From NCBI GenBank assembly GCA_018897415.1, contig JAHIKR010000060.1:1-13779 (forward strand): DNA of 13,779 nucleotides, given 5' to 3'. The position numbers and the translations under genes were made by a program. Shown here one piece after another: positions 7,073 to 13,692 of the stretch (position 1 is its first letter; every line of letters starts with the position of its first letter). Under the pieces are notes generated by a model. The model searched no databases. It was not told the DNA's origin and saw nothing but the letters and a program-made list of their open reading frames with translations. The DNA comes from Pseudomonadota bacterium. Its GTDB lineage: Bacteria > Desulfobacterota > Desulfobacteria > Desulfobacterales > ETH-SRB1.

Positions 7073-7579
7073 TTAGAAAATACCAAAATCTTTTAACGTG
7101 TTGTTAATACCGAGCTTTTTGACTTTCAATCTTAAAAACTCTGAAATTGTTGGTTGATAAGGCCTAACTTTAAGGAACACGCCAGCTTCTCTTAGTGTTT
7201 TGCCGCCTTTGTTATTGTTGCATGGTTTGCAAGAGGAAACGCAATTTTCAAAATCGGTTTCACCGCCTCGTGATTTTGGGAGAATATGATCGATAGTTAA
7301 TTTTACATTCTCTGCGCCACAATAAGCGCATTTGAATCCATCTCTTACAAAAATATTTTTTTTGCTAAAAGGTACTCTGGTTCTGTAGAGAGTTCTTATA
7401 AGCTTTATTAATCTCATGACGGCAGGGATTTTAATCACAGCTCCTTCAGCTTTTCTGATTATTTTTTCTGAATGTTTTAATACCGTAACCTTGCCCTTTA
7501 CCATTAGACACATGGCTCTCTTCCAGTCGATCATGTTTAGGAAGGTATAATCTGCATTCAACAAAACACATTGAGTCAT
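7073..7579 (-). CDS. HNH endonuclease family protein
   Basis: A 168-residue protein with a C-terminal HNH nuclease fold. Zinc ligands form CAYC at 84-87 and CKPC at 117-120, with the metal-binding Asp97-His98 in LTIDHILPKSRGG and conserved Asn residues at 112 and 121-123. The N-terminal part, VLLNADYTFLNMIDWKRAM with VKGKVTVL, is the conserved lead-in of a common stand-alone HNH family found in many bacteria; its substrate is generally not known. I chose the ATG at 7579 because GAGAGG lies 4 bases upstream and the family start aligns there; an in-frame start at 7654 would add 25 AT-encoded residues. It has no partner methylase, so a restriction role is not supported. It is convergent with the repeat ORF. 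Confidence 0.85.
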   Translation of the reverse strand: MTQCVLLNADYTFLNMIDWKRAMCLMVKGKVTVLKHSEKIIRKAEGAVIKIPAVMRLIKLIRTLYRTRVPFSKKNIFVRDGFKCAYCGAENVKLTIDHILPKSRGGETDFENCVSSCKPCNNNKGGKTLREAGVFLKVRPYQPTISEFLRLKVKKLGINNTLKDFGIF

Positions 7580-7734
7580 TTTGCCTCTCCGAAAATAACA
7601 TATATTTTTGATTTTTTTGTTTGTAATATACAATAAATTTGATTTGTTTAACACAATATTTATAAAAAAACAATATCATCCGAAAAACCAACAGATAGAA
7701 CTTTTATTTATAAAGCAAAGGCAATGAAAAATTC

Positions 7735-7762
7735 TTGATTATTATTCAATTCTGGATAAAAT
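7735..7762 (+). promoter_or_regulatory. Putative sigma70-type promoter for the nifS-like gene
   Basis: TTGATT at 7735-7740 and TAAAAT at 7757-7762 are separated by 16 bases and lie about 90 bases before the gene. The predicted transcript would start within or next to the conserved 17-bp flank and carry the whole heptamer array as its 5' leader. Confidence 0.4.
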
Positions 7763-7850
7763 ATTTGTGACTACTCAGGTTCAAGGTTCAAGGTTAAGAG
7801 CCGACCAACCCTGAACCCTGAACCCTAAACTCTGAACCGTGAACCGTGAC
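7762..7850 (+). repeat. Heptamer repeat array with conserved flank and inverted halves, upstream of the nifS-like gene
   Basis: A flank TATTTGTGACTACTCAG (7762-7778) leads into units of GTTCAAG, then a spacer, then units of AACCCTG degenerating to AACCGTG up to the start codon. The two halves are inverted: 7778-7795 and 7807-7824 pair at 16 of 18 positions around an 11-nt loop. The flank recurs with one change at 12037-12053 beside another heptamer array. The array fills the space where a ribosome site would be expected. Confidence 0.8.
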
Positions 7851-7853
7851 ATA

Positions 7854-9002
7854 ATGACAAAGCCTGTATATCTGGATTACAATGCTACCACTCCTTTGGA
7901 TCCTGAAATCATAGATGTGATGAAGCCGTTTTTTGAAGAACATTTCGGTAATCCATCGAGTACCCACTGGTATGGAATTATACCTAAAAAAGCAGTGCAA
8001 AATGCCCGCAACCAGGTTGCTTTATTACTTAATTGTAAACCTGAAGAAATTGTTTTTACCAGCGGAGGCACTGAATCAAATAATTTTGCTATTAAAGGTG
8101 TTGCACAAGCTTTGCGGAACAAAGGCAAACATATAATTACCTCTCAAATTGAGCATTCAGCGGTGCTTGAGGTTTGTGGCTTACTGGAAAAAAATGGTTT
8201 CGAAACCACTTACTTGCCTGTTGACGAGTATGGCCTTGTAAATGTATTGGATGTCCAAAAAGCTATCAGGCCTGATACAATACTTATTTCAGTTATGCAT
8301 GCAAATAATGAGGTTGGTACGATTCAGCCTATAGAGAAAATTGCAGAGCTGGCTAGAGAATACGGAATAGTACTACACACAGATGCCGCGCAATCCGTTG
8401 GCAAAATTCCTGCTCAGGTCCATGAGCTTGGAGTAGATTTGCTTTCCATCGCAGGACACAAGATGTACGCACCTAAAGGAATAGGAGCTCTTTATATCAG
8501 GAAATCAGCAGCGATAGAGAGGTTTCATCATGGTGCCGGCCAGGAAATGGGATTGAGAGCAGGAACAGAGAATGTGTTGGGTATAGTTGGACTCGGTCAG
8601 GCATGTAAAATTGCAAAGAATTCTCTGGAAAGAAACATGAAGCATATGAAGAAAATGAGGGATATGCTTCATGAAGGATTAAAGAATAGAGTTGAAAATA
8701 TAAAATTGAACGGTCATCCTGAAAAAAGACTGCCTAATACTCTTAATCTTTCATTCCAGGGTCTGGAGGCAAACAGAATACTCGAAGAAATAGGGCTTGA
8801 AATTGCTGCTTCGCCGGGTGCGGCATGTCATTCAGACAAAATAGATATTTCACACGTTCTGAAGGCAATGGGGGTTCATTTGGGTTGGGCAAAAGGAACG
8901 TTGAGATTTAGTACAGGAAGAATGACAACTGGTGAAGAAATTGATAAAGCTGTCAGAGTTATTTCTGAGGCTGCGAATAAGTTGATAAAGTCAGGAAAAT
9001 AA
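7854..9002 (+). CDS. Cysteine desulfurase (NifS-like), with selenocysteine-lyase-like features
   Basis: A class V aminotransferase-fold PLP enzyme of 382 residues. The PLP lysine is Lys203 in GHKMYAPKG, His101 in IEHSAV stacks on the cofactor, TSGGTESNN is at 69-77, and the catalytic cysteine is Cys325 in GAACHSD. It should remove sulfur (or selenium) from cysteine (or selenocysteine), leaving alanine and a persulfide enzyme. GAACHSD and the later RFSTGRMTT resemble eukaryotic selenocysteine lyase and related bacterial proteins more than IscS, whose loop reads SGSACTS; substrate choice is therefore open. No iscU, sufBC or sel genes are adjacent. I chose the ATG at 7854; a GTG at 7839 lies inside the heptamer repeat. 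Neither has a clear ribosome site. The next gene starts 30 bases downstream. Confidence 0.9.
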   Translation: MTKPVYLDYNATTPLDPEIIDVMKPFFEEHFGNPSSTHWYGIIPKKAVQNARNQVALLLNCKPEEIVFTSGGTESNNFAIKGVAQALRNKGKHIITSQIEHSAVLEVCGLLEKNGFETTYLPVDEYGLVNVLDVQKAIRPDTILISVMHANNEVGTIQPIEKIAELAREYGIVLHTDAAQSVGKIPAQVHELGVDLLSIAGHKMYAPKGIGALYIRKSAAIERFHHGAGQEMGLRAGTENVLGIVGLGQACKIAKNSLERNMKHMKKMRDMLHEGLKNRVENIKLNGHPEKRLPNTLNLSFQGLEANRILEEIGLEIAASPGAACHSDKIDISHVLKAMGVHLGWAKGTLRFSTGRMTTGEEIDKAVRVISEAANKLIKSGK

Positions 9003-9032
9003 TTTGATTAGATAGAGGAGAGTCAGTTAATC

Positions 9033-9428
9033 ATGGCAGGAGAGAATCTCAGAGATATATTTACACATGATGCTTTAAAAAAGCTGTTTCCTTATGAGCG
9101 GGCAGACATGTTTTTTGATGCCCTTTTTGGAGATGTTAATGAAGGAGCATATGATATAAGCCTGGCATTCAATGGACACAACAACAGTGAACTGCAATTT
9201 GAATTGCAATTGACACCGCGGCCAGGCAAATGTCTTGTATGTAATCTAACTTATGGGTTGCCGCAGGTTTTCTCTCTTCATCCGGTTATTAATATAAACG
9301 GGCTGTTTAAGGAAATAAATGGAATGCTAAATGATCATGCCAGGTGCAGGGATTGGAAGCTGGGAGGAACTAAAGAAGTCTCCAGCAATCTGCACGTTAT
9401 CCCATTAATTATTTTTTTAGATGTATGA
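9033..9428 (+). CDS. Small conserved protein of unknown function with a CxxC motif
   Basis: A 131-residue protein beginning MAGENLRDIF. The core is RPGKCLVCNLTYGLPQVF (64-81) with Cys67 and Cys70, then HPVININGL and RCRDW with Cys105. It has no signal peptide or membrane segment. From memory, proteins like this occur widely in sulfate-reducing deltaproteobacteria and are often misnamed after an unrelated animal homeobox protein; no function is established to my knowledge. A GAGGAG stands 12 bases before the ATG, a little far. It follows the nifS-like gene by 30 bases and is probably cotranscribed, so a link to sulfur chemistry through its CxxC is conceivable but unproven. Confidence 0.75.
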   Translation: MAGENLRDIFTHDALKKLFPYERADMFFDALFGDVNEGAYDISLAFNGHNNSELQFELQLTPRPGKCLVCNLTYGLPQVFSLHPVININGLFKEINGMLNDHARCRDWKLGGTKEVSSNLHVIPLIIFLDV

Positions 9429-9437
9429 ATAAATATA

Positions 9438-9455
9438 GATGGCTTCGTAAAAAGT
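9438..9455 (+). repeat. Possible fragment of a dispersed repeat (GATGGCTTCGTAAAAAGT)
   Basis: This 18-mer looks, from memory, like the end of a repetitive element common in Desulfobacterales genomes, where it appears as an inverted pair. Only one arm is seen here, so this is a tentative call. The rest of the 9429-9579 gap is AT-rich and shows nothing clear. Confidence 0.3.
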
Positions 9456-9579
9456 GAATTTTTGTTTCTACAAAATACTTAATGCTAGTATATAGATATT
9501 TTTTACTATGAAATCTAATTTGTTCAGAAATAGTCAAATAATTTGATTTAAATACAAAGAAAGATATATAAATGCCACT

Positions 9580-10041
9580 ATGATTAGGAAAGCAAATATA
9601 AAGGATATAAAAGCGATTCATGGTTTTCTTCAGGACTACGGCAAAAAAGGTGAGCTTCTTCCACGCCCCCTGAGCGAACTTTATGATCATTTAAGGGATT
9701 TCTCTGTATATGTGGATAATAATGAAGGTAAAGAAAAGGTCTTGGGCTGCTGTGCCTTGCAGTTTTGCTGGGAGGATCTTGCAGAAATACGATCCCTGGC
9801 AGTACATCCTGACTATCTGGGGAAGAAAATCGGTTCTAAGCTAGCTGAGGCAGTTCTTGCCGAGGCAGAATCCTTTAATATAAAAAAAGTGTTTACACTT
9901 ACCTACCGGCCGGAATTTTTCGAGAAATACGGTTTTATAAAAATACCCAGATCAGACCTTCCTCTCAAGATATGGGGAGATTGTTTCCTGTGTGTTAAGT
10001 TCCCCGACTGCGATGAGATAGCAATGATGAAAGAATTATAG
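9580..10041 (+). CDS. ArgA-like GNAT N-acetyltransferase
   Basis: A 153-residue single-domain GNAT protein. LLPRPLSELYDHLRDF (26-41), EIRSLAVHPDY (69-79) and the C-terminal IWGDCFLCVKFPDCDEIAM (131-149) match the short stand-alone N-acetylglutamate synthase type, which makes N-acetylglutamate for arginine synthesis and lacks the amino-acid kinase-like domain of E. coli ArgA. The C-terminal Cys135, Cys138 and Cys144 are typical. The acetyl-CoA loop reads LGKKIG (80-85) where the usual pattern is Q/R-x-x-G-x-G/A, so two of three signature residues are replaced. No strong ribosome site precedes the ATG, and no other arg genes are nearby. The stop codon forms the tip of a long palindrome. Confidence 0.8.
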   Translation: MIRKANIKDIKAIHGFLQDYGKKGELLPRPLSELYDHLRDFSVYVDNNEGKEKVLGCCALQFCWEDLAEIRSLAVHPDYLGKKIGSKLAEAVLAEAESFNIKKVFTLTYRPEFFEKYGFIKIPRSDLPLKIWGDCFLCVKFPDCDEIAMMKEL

Positions 10042-10161
10042 ATTTCCAGATAAATAATTTCACTGCGTTATCAGTCAAAATCCTCGACGACGTACAACTT
10101 AGTACGACTTACTCGGATTTTTCCTTCTAGCCTTGTGAAATTAATTATCTGAAAATCTATA
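10037..10161. repeat. 125-bp palindromic element between convergent genes
   Basis: Arms 10037-10063 and 10135-10161 are inverted copies matching at 25 of 27 positions. Inside them AAAATCC (10077-10083) pairs with GGATTTT (10115-10121), and CGTAC (10091-10095) pairs with GTACG (10102-10106) around a 6-base loop. The nested symmetry suggests a non-autonomous mobile palindrome (MITE- or REP-like) that could also act as a two-way terminator. The left arm includes the stop codon of the acetyltransferase gene. Confidence 0.8.
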
Positions 10162-10169
10162 GGCTAGGG

Positions 10170-11231
10170 TTAAGTATAGATTATGTTAAATGGAAGTGGA
10201 GGATATTTCCAAACCCCCGGTTTTGGAATTATATGTTGAGCGCCGACTGTCAGCCAATGCAGATCGGGTTTGAGTTCACGTAGTTTGCCGTCATCACTTG
10301 GTCTTGAATGGTTTGTATAGAAATAGGTTGTCTGGAATATGCAAATGCCATCCTTTCCTTCACGTGCAACCATATACTTTTTCGTGAAAGTGCTTGGAGT
10401 AAGGCTGTTTGCCTCTGAAATCTGGTGTAATTCTTTGTCTGTAAACTTCATAAGAATTGACCTTGATACTCCTCTTTCGGAAATCCGCATCAAAGTTCTG
10501 GATTCGCTGCTTCCTACATACACAGTAGTAATGCATGGAATTCTTCTCAAATACTGGGCCGCAACAATTGCAGCAGTTCTTCTGCCGCCAGCGGTAACAT
10601 GAAGGCCGTAGTATTCGAAGAATTTTTTTTGTATATCCTCTGCATACTTATCTCCCTTTTCATATAGATCTTTTGATATATAGCGAAGACTTTGGGCCAG
10701 GTCTTCGGCTGAATCTGCAATCGGCCAGTCTATTTTTACATGAAAATGAGAAAGATTGTAGCGGTCTCTCTTCTTAATACCCGCAGTTCTTTGAATAAGA
10801 AGGGCATAATCGACTGGAAGAAGGATTTTAATAAAATCATAGAAATGAACGGAGTCGAGGTATTTCTGATTTCTGTCAAAGTCGTCTGAAAGTTGAAGTG
10901 TTTTGGACTGGAGAAGATTTGTCTTAGTGGTTTTGTTTACATCGAAGAACCTTATATACTTCTTGTGAACAGCAGGAATTGTATCTTCAAGAAAAATTAC
11001 CAGAAAAACATTCTGACATTCATATTCCATGTCAGGAATGCGGGCACGTGGTTTAAGCTCACGCTTTTCAACAAAAGGATAAGGGATATTTTTGCTTAGA
11101 AAATTGTTGTAAGAATCTATCAGAGTATATCTGACCAGGAATTGGTCCAGCTCGTCTCTCAATAGTTCGTAAAAGGAACGTCTTAATTTGTTTGCCTGAC
11201 TGAGTTCTTCTCTTACACTCCAGAATGCCAA
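10170..11231 (-). CDS. Conserved-looking protein of unknown function, 353 residues
   Basis: A long clean ORF beginning at TTG with a near-perfect ribosome site (AAGGAGG, 4 bases upstream); the next methionine is only at residue 68, so TTG is the likely start. The protein has no signal peptide or membrane helices and is rich in Lys, Arg and Tyr. An N-terminal helical stretch (5-45) precedes a mixed alpha/beta body. Visible features are YNLSHFHVKIDWP (158-170), GGRRTAAIVAAQYLRR (215-230), a strand-like CITTVYVGSSESR (233-245) and PDLHWLTVGAQHIIPKPGVW (322-341). I do not recognise the family and see no known catalytic motif. It lies downstream of the TVP38-like gene on the same strand (78-base gap) and ends next to the palindrome. 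Codon use looks like its neighbours. Confidence 0.75.
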   Translation of the reverse strand: MAFWSVREELSQANKLRRSFYELLRDELDQFLVRYTLIDSYNNFLSKNIPYPFVEKRELKPRARIPDMEYECQNVFLVIFLEDTIPAVHKKYIRFFDVNKTTKTNLLQSKTLQLSDDFDRNQKYLDSVHFYDFIKILLPVDYALLIQRTAGIKKRDRYNLSHFHVKIDWPIADSAEDLAQSLRYISKDLYEKGDKYAEDIQKKFFEYYGLHVTAGGRRTAAIVAAQYLRRIPCITTVYVGSSESRTLMRISERGVSRSILMKFTDKELHQISEANSLTPSTFTKKYMVAREGKDGICIFQTTYFYTNHSRPSDDGKLRELKPDLHWLTVGAQHIIPKPGVWKYPPLPFNIIYT

Positions 11232-11245
11232 TTTTCCTCCTTCCC

Positions 11246-11273
11246 TGATTGCTGCTCCCTGACATCTGAGGTT
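11246..11273 (+). repeat. Degenerate heptamer-periodic stretch
   Basis: Four units starting with TG every 7 bases (TGATTGC, TGCTCCC, TGACATC, TGAGGTT) lie just upstream of the 353-residue gene. They are too diverged to be sure but fit the heptamer pattern seen elsewhere in the window. Confidence 0.3.
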
Positions 11274-11309
11274 TTCATTATCATTGTTTTAGTCGATCGT
11301 CAATACGGG

Positions 11310-12023
11310 TTAGAGTTTATCAGTTCCATTAAATTTTTCTATCCATCTATATAAATTTTCTTTATAGCGAAAAGCTATAAATATTAATATAATACATATA
11401 CCAAGAATAAGGGCAAACATTTCATAGCTCTGTTCAAGAAGCAGCGCGCCCTGAAGGCTTAACATAAATGTTCCTGGCATACGTCCGATAGAAGCAAGTA
11501 TAATGAAGAGTTTGATGGGAATAGTGCTAAAACCAAGGAAAAAGCAGAGAGCGTCTTTAGGAAAGCCGGGGAAAACAAATAAAATAAAAACAGCTATAAC
11601 GCCCTGATGTTTTATGATGGTATCGAACCTGTTAAGTTGCTTGGCGGGGATAAGTTTTCTAACATAATGTTCTCCTAAAAAGCGTCCAATTAAAAAATTT
11701 ATCCATGATCCTATAGTAAGGCCAATGCTTGAATATATAAACCCCGGGGTTATTCCGAAAAGATATCCTCCAATAAAGCCGCCTGCTTCACCGGGAACAG
11801 GAGCGAACAGTACCTGTAAGATCTGAACTATAATGAAAGCTACAGGTGCCCCTATTCCAAAGGAGGTTATAAAGCTTTCGATTTTTTCCTTATCGGTAAG
11901 AAGATAGTAATATTGAGTAATATATTTAAATAAAGGTTCGCTGTATATGTATCCAGCCAAAGCAAAGACACATACAGCAGCAAGAAGAATTAAATATTTA
12001 CAGACAGAAGGTTTAAGGGGCAT
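11310..12023 (-). CDS. TVP38/TMEM64 (DedA-superfamily) inner membrane protein
   Basis: A 237-residue protein with about six hydrophobic segments. FAPVPGEAGGFIGGYLFG (73-90), GRFLGE (113-118), FPGFPKDALCFFLG (151-164) and IGRMPG (179-184) are the conserved pieces of the VTT/SNARE-associated domain. DedA-superfamily members are linked to lipid scrambling or flipping, membrane homeostasis and proton-dependent transport; the substrate here is unknown. It begins 33 bases after pgk on the same strand, with no visible ribosome site. The gap upstream holds a heptamer array and its conserved flank. Confidence 0.88.
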   Translation of the reverse strand: MPLKPSVCKYLILLAAVCVFALAGYIYSEPLFKYITQYYYLLTDKEKIESFITSFGIGAPVAFIIVQILQVLFAPVPGEAGGFIGGYLFGITPGFIYSSIGLTIGSWINFLIGRFLGEHYVRKLIPAKQLNRFDTIIKHQGVIAVFILFVFPGFPKDALCFFLGFSTIPIKLFIILASIGRMPGTFMLSLQGALLLEQSYEMFALILGICIILIFIAFRYKENLYRWIEKFNGTDKL

Positions 12024-12036
12024 AAATTTTATATAT

Positions 12037-12078
12037 TATTTGTAACTACTCAGCCTTCAGCCTTCAGCCTTCAGCCTA
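12037..12078 (+). repeat. Heptamer array (CAGCCTT x4) with conserved flank at the 3' end of pgk
   Basis: The flank TATTTGTAACTACTCAG (12037-12053) is identical at 16 of 17 positions to that at 7762-7778. It runs straight into CAGCCTT units at 12051, 12058 and 12065, and CAGCCTA at 12072. Read on the minus strand, the array encodes the last residues of Pgk and its stop codon. Confidence 0.85.
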
Positions 12079-13265
12079 TTCACCTTATTATTATTGAGAG
12101 CAACTACAGCGGGTAATGACTTACCTTCAAGCAGCGTTAGGAAAGCACCTCCTCCTGTTGATATATATGTTATCATATCACTTTTGCCAGCCTTGTGTAT
12201 AGCGACATCTGTATCGCCGCCTCCAACAATTGTCATCGCATAAGATTCAGCTACACTATTCACCATGTCAATTGTTCCCCTGCTGAAAGCATCCATTTCA
12301 AAAACACCCATTGGGCCATTCCAGATTATTGTCTTTGCATCTTGCAAAACTTCAGAATAAAGCAAAGAAGTTGCAGGGCCTATATCTAGTGCCATCCACT
12401 CGGAAGGTATCTCCTGTATAGGTACAATCTTTACATCAGCTTTTGCATCAAATTGGTTAGCCACTTTTGCATCAACGGGGAGGTAAAATTTTATTCCGTT
12501 CTCTGCTGCTTTTTTTATTATTGATCCGGCTACATCAATAAGATCTTCTTCAATTTTTGACTTGCCGACATCACAGCCTGTGCTTTTTAAAAAAGTATTG
12601 GCCATAGCTCCACCGATTATAAACTTGTCCACATGTTTAAGCATGTTTTCTAAGGCCCCCAGCTTACTTGACACCTTTGAACCTCCTATAATAGCAACAA
12701 GGGGACGTTTTGGATCGGCCATGGCTTTTTTGAAATAATCAAGCTCCTTTTGAAGTAAAAAACCTGCAACAGATAAAGGCGCATATTTAGTTATTGCTAC
12801 AACAGAAGCATTGGAGCGGTGACATACGGCAAAGGCGTCATTAACGTAAATATCACAGAGCTTAGCCAGTTTTTCTGCAAATCCATCATCATTTTTTTGT
12901 TCTTCAGGGTGGAAGCGCAAATTTTCAAGAAGTAAAACATCGCCTGTATTCATATTTGATACAATTTTCTCTACATCAGGACCAATACAGTCAGTTGCCA
13001 TTATGACATTTTTTTCAATAAGTCTTGCAAGGCGTTTGGCAATAGGAGCAAGACTGAGTTCAGGCACGACCTTACCCTTTGGCCTGCCCATATGAGAAGC
13101 TATTATCAATACAGCATTATGGTCCAATGCATATTTCAAAGTAGGTAAGACAGCACGTATACGTGTATCATCAGTAATATTCTGGTGCTCATCCATTGGG
13201 ACATTAACGTCGACCCTGATCAAAACTTTCTTGCCTGAAATAGCTGTATTTTTAATAGATCTCAT
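12057..13265 (-). CDS. pgk: Phosphoglycerate kinase
   Basis: Pgk transfers phosphate between 1,3-bisphosphoglycerate and ADP in glycolysis and gluconeogenesis, in the cytoplasm. The 402-residue protein has RVDVNVP (17-23), GRPKG (60-64), ENLRFHPEE (114-122), HRSNAS (149-154), GGSKVSSK (194-201), NGPMGVFE (316-323), GGGDT (348-352) and STGGGAF (369-375): all substrate and nucleotide sites appear intact. The start has AGGAGG 11 bases upstream, inside the last codons of the preceding gene, whose stop is 5 bases away; the two are probably coupled. The C-terminus NNNKVNRLKAEG is longer than usual, and its last residues are encoded by a heptamer repeat array, as if a repeat insertion replaced the original stop. 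Confidence 0.96.
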   Translation of the reverse strand: MRSIKNTAISGKKVLIRVDVNVPMDEHQNITDDTRIRAVLPTLKYALDHNAVLIIASHMGRPKGKVVPELSLAPIAKRLARLIEKNVIMATDCIGPDVEKIVSNMNTGDVLLLENLRFHPEEQKNDDGFAEKLAKLCDIYVNDAFAVCHRSNASVVAITKYAPLSVAGFLLQKELDYFKKAMADPKRPLVAIIGGSKVSSKLGALENMLKHVDKFIIGGAMANTFLKSTGCDVGKSKIEEDLIDVAGSIIKKAAENGIKFYLPVDAKVANQFDAKADVKIVPIQEIPSEWMALDIGPATSLLYSEVLQDAKTIIWNGPMGVFEMDAFSRGTIDMVNSVAESYAMTIVGGGDTDVAIHKAGKSDMITYISTGGGAFLTLLEGKSLPAVVALNNNKVNRLKAEG

Positions 13266-13270
13266 ATGAA

Positions 13271-13594
13271 TCAGTTCCTCCTAATCCCCGCCCTCTGCCC
13301 TCTGGCCTCTGACTTCTGACCTCTGACTTCTGACCCCTGTTCCTTAAGTCTGCGATTGATGTCTTTTTTTTTGGACCATCTTTCAAGGAAGCCTATCATT
13401 CCAGACTCATATGCCCTGTCAACAAATTCATCTTTAACTTTCAATCCACCCGGTCCTTCCATTGCTGATTTTAAGCACTCTGTTTTATGAGAGCAGGCAA
13501 GACAGTCTGCCGGCGTGATTCTAAACCCATTCTCTTTTTTGGGAAAAACAAAATCAAGCACACCAAAGCATTGCGGATATTTTTCTTTACTCAA
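13271..13594 (-). CDS. Small four-cysteine protein of unknown function, with a repeat-derived tail
   Basis: From the TTG at 13594 the protein is 107 residues, beginning MSKEKYPQCFG. This start has AGAGGGGG 8 bases upstream; a GTG at 13603 would sit directly on that site. Four cysteines (9, 31, 34 and 40 from this start) in CFGVLDFVFP and ADCLACSHKTEC suggest a metal or Fe-S site, unproven. I know of similar short proteins in deltaproteobacteria but of no function. The tail from about residue 85 (GSEVRGQKSEARGQRAG) is encoded by a 7-base repeat array and is probably not part of the ancestral protein. Its last codons contain the pgk ribosome site, and its stop lies 5 bases before pgk, so it likely heads the pgk operon. 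Confidence 0.65.
   Translation of the reverse strand: MSKEKYPQCFGVLDFVFPKKENGFRITPADCLACSHKTECLKSAMEGPGGLKVKDEFVDRAYESGMIGFLERWSKKKDINRRLKEQGSEVRGQKSEARGQRAGIRRN
13291..13339 (+). repeat. Seven-unit heptamer array at the 3' end of the small Cys protein gene
   Basis: Seven consecutive 7-base units ending in CTG (CCCTCTG twice, GCCTCTG, ACTTCTG, ACCTCTG, ACTTCTG, ACCCCTG) fill 13291-13339. Twenty-one bases (three units) make seven codons, so the minus-strand translation repeats as SEVRGQK-like heptapeptides. The conserved 17-bp flank seen at two other arrays is absent here. Confidence 0.85.
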
Positions 13595-13692
13595 GTTTCG
13601 CACCCCCTCTATGCAACAAAAGCTTTAAAGGCCAGGTGTTAGATAGTTTTTTTAAAAAGCAAAATATGTTCACTCTGGCTTTGGCAACGGCA

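Noticed and set aside
7073..7579. HNH gene as part of a restriction or homing system
   Set aside because: No methylase, specificity subunit, intron or intein signs are present; the gene stands alone.
7762..7850. CRISPR array
   Set aside because: Units are only 7 bases, directly abutting with no spacers, and no cas genes are nearby.
9571..9582. Minicistron ATG-CCA-CTA-TGA overlapping the acetyltransferase start
   Set aside because: Three codons only, with no ribosome site; likely chance.
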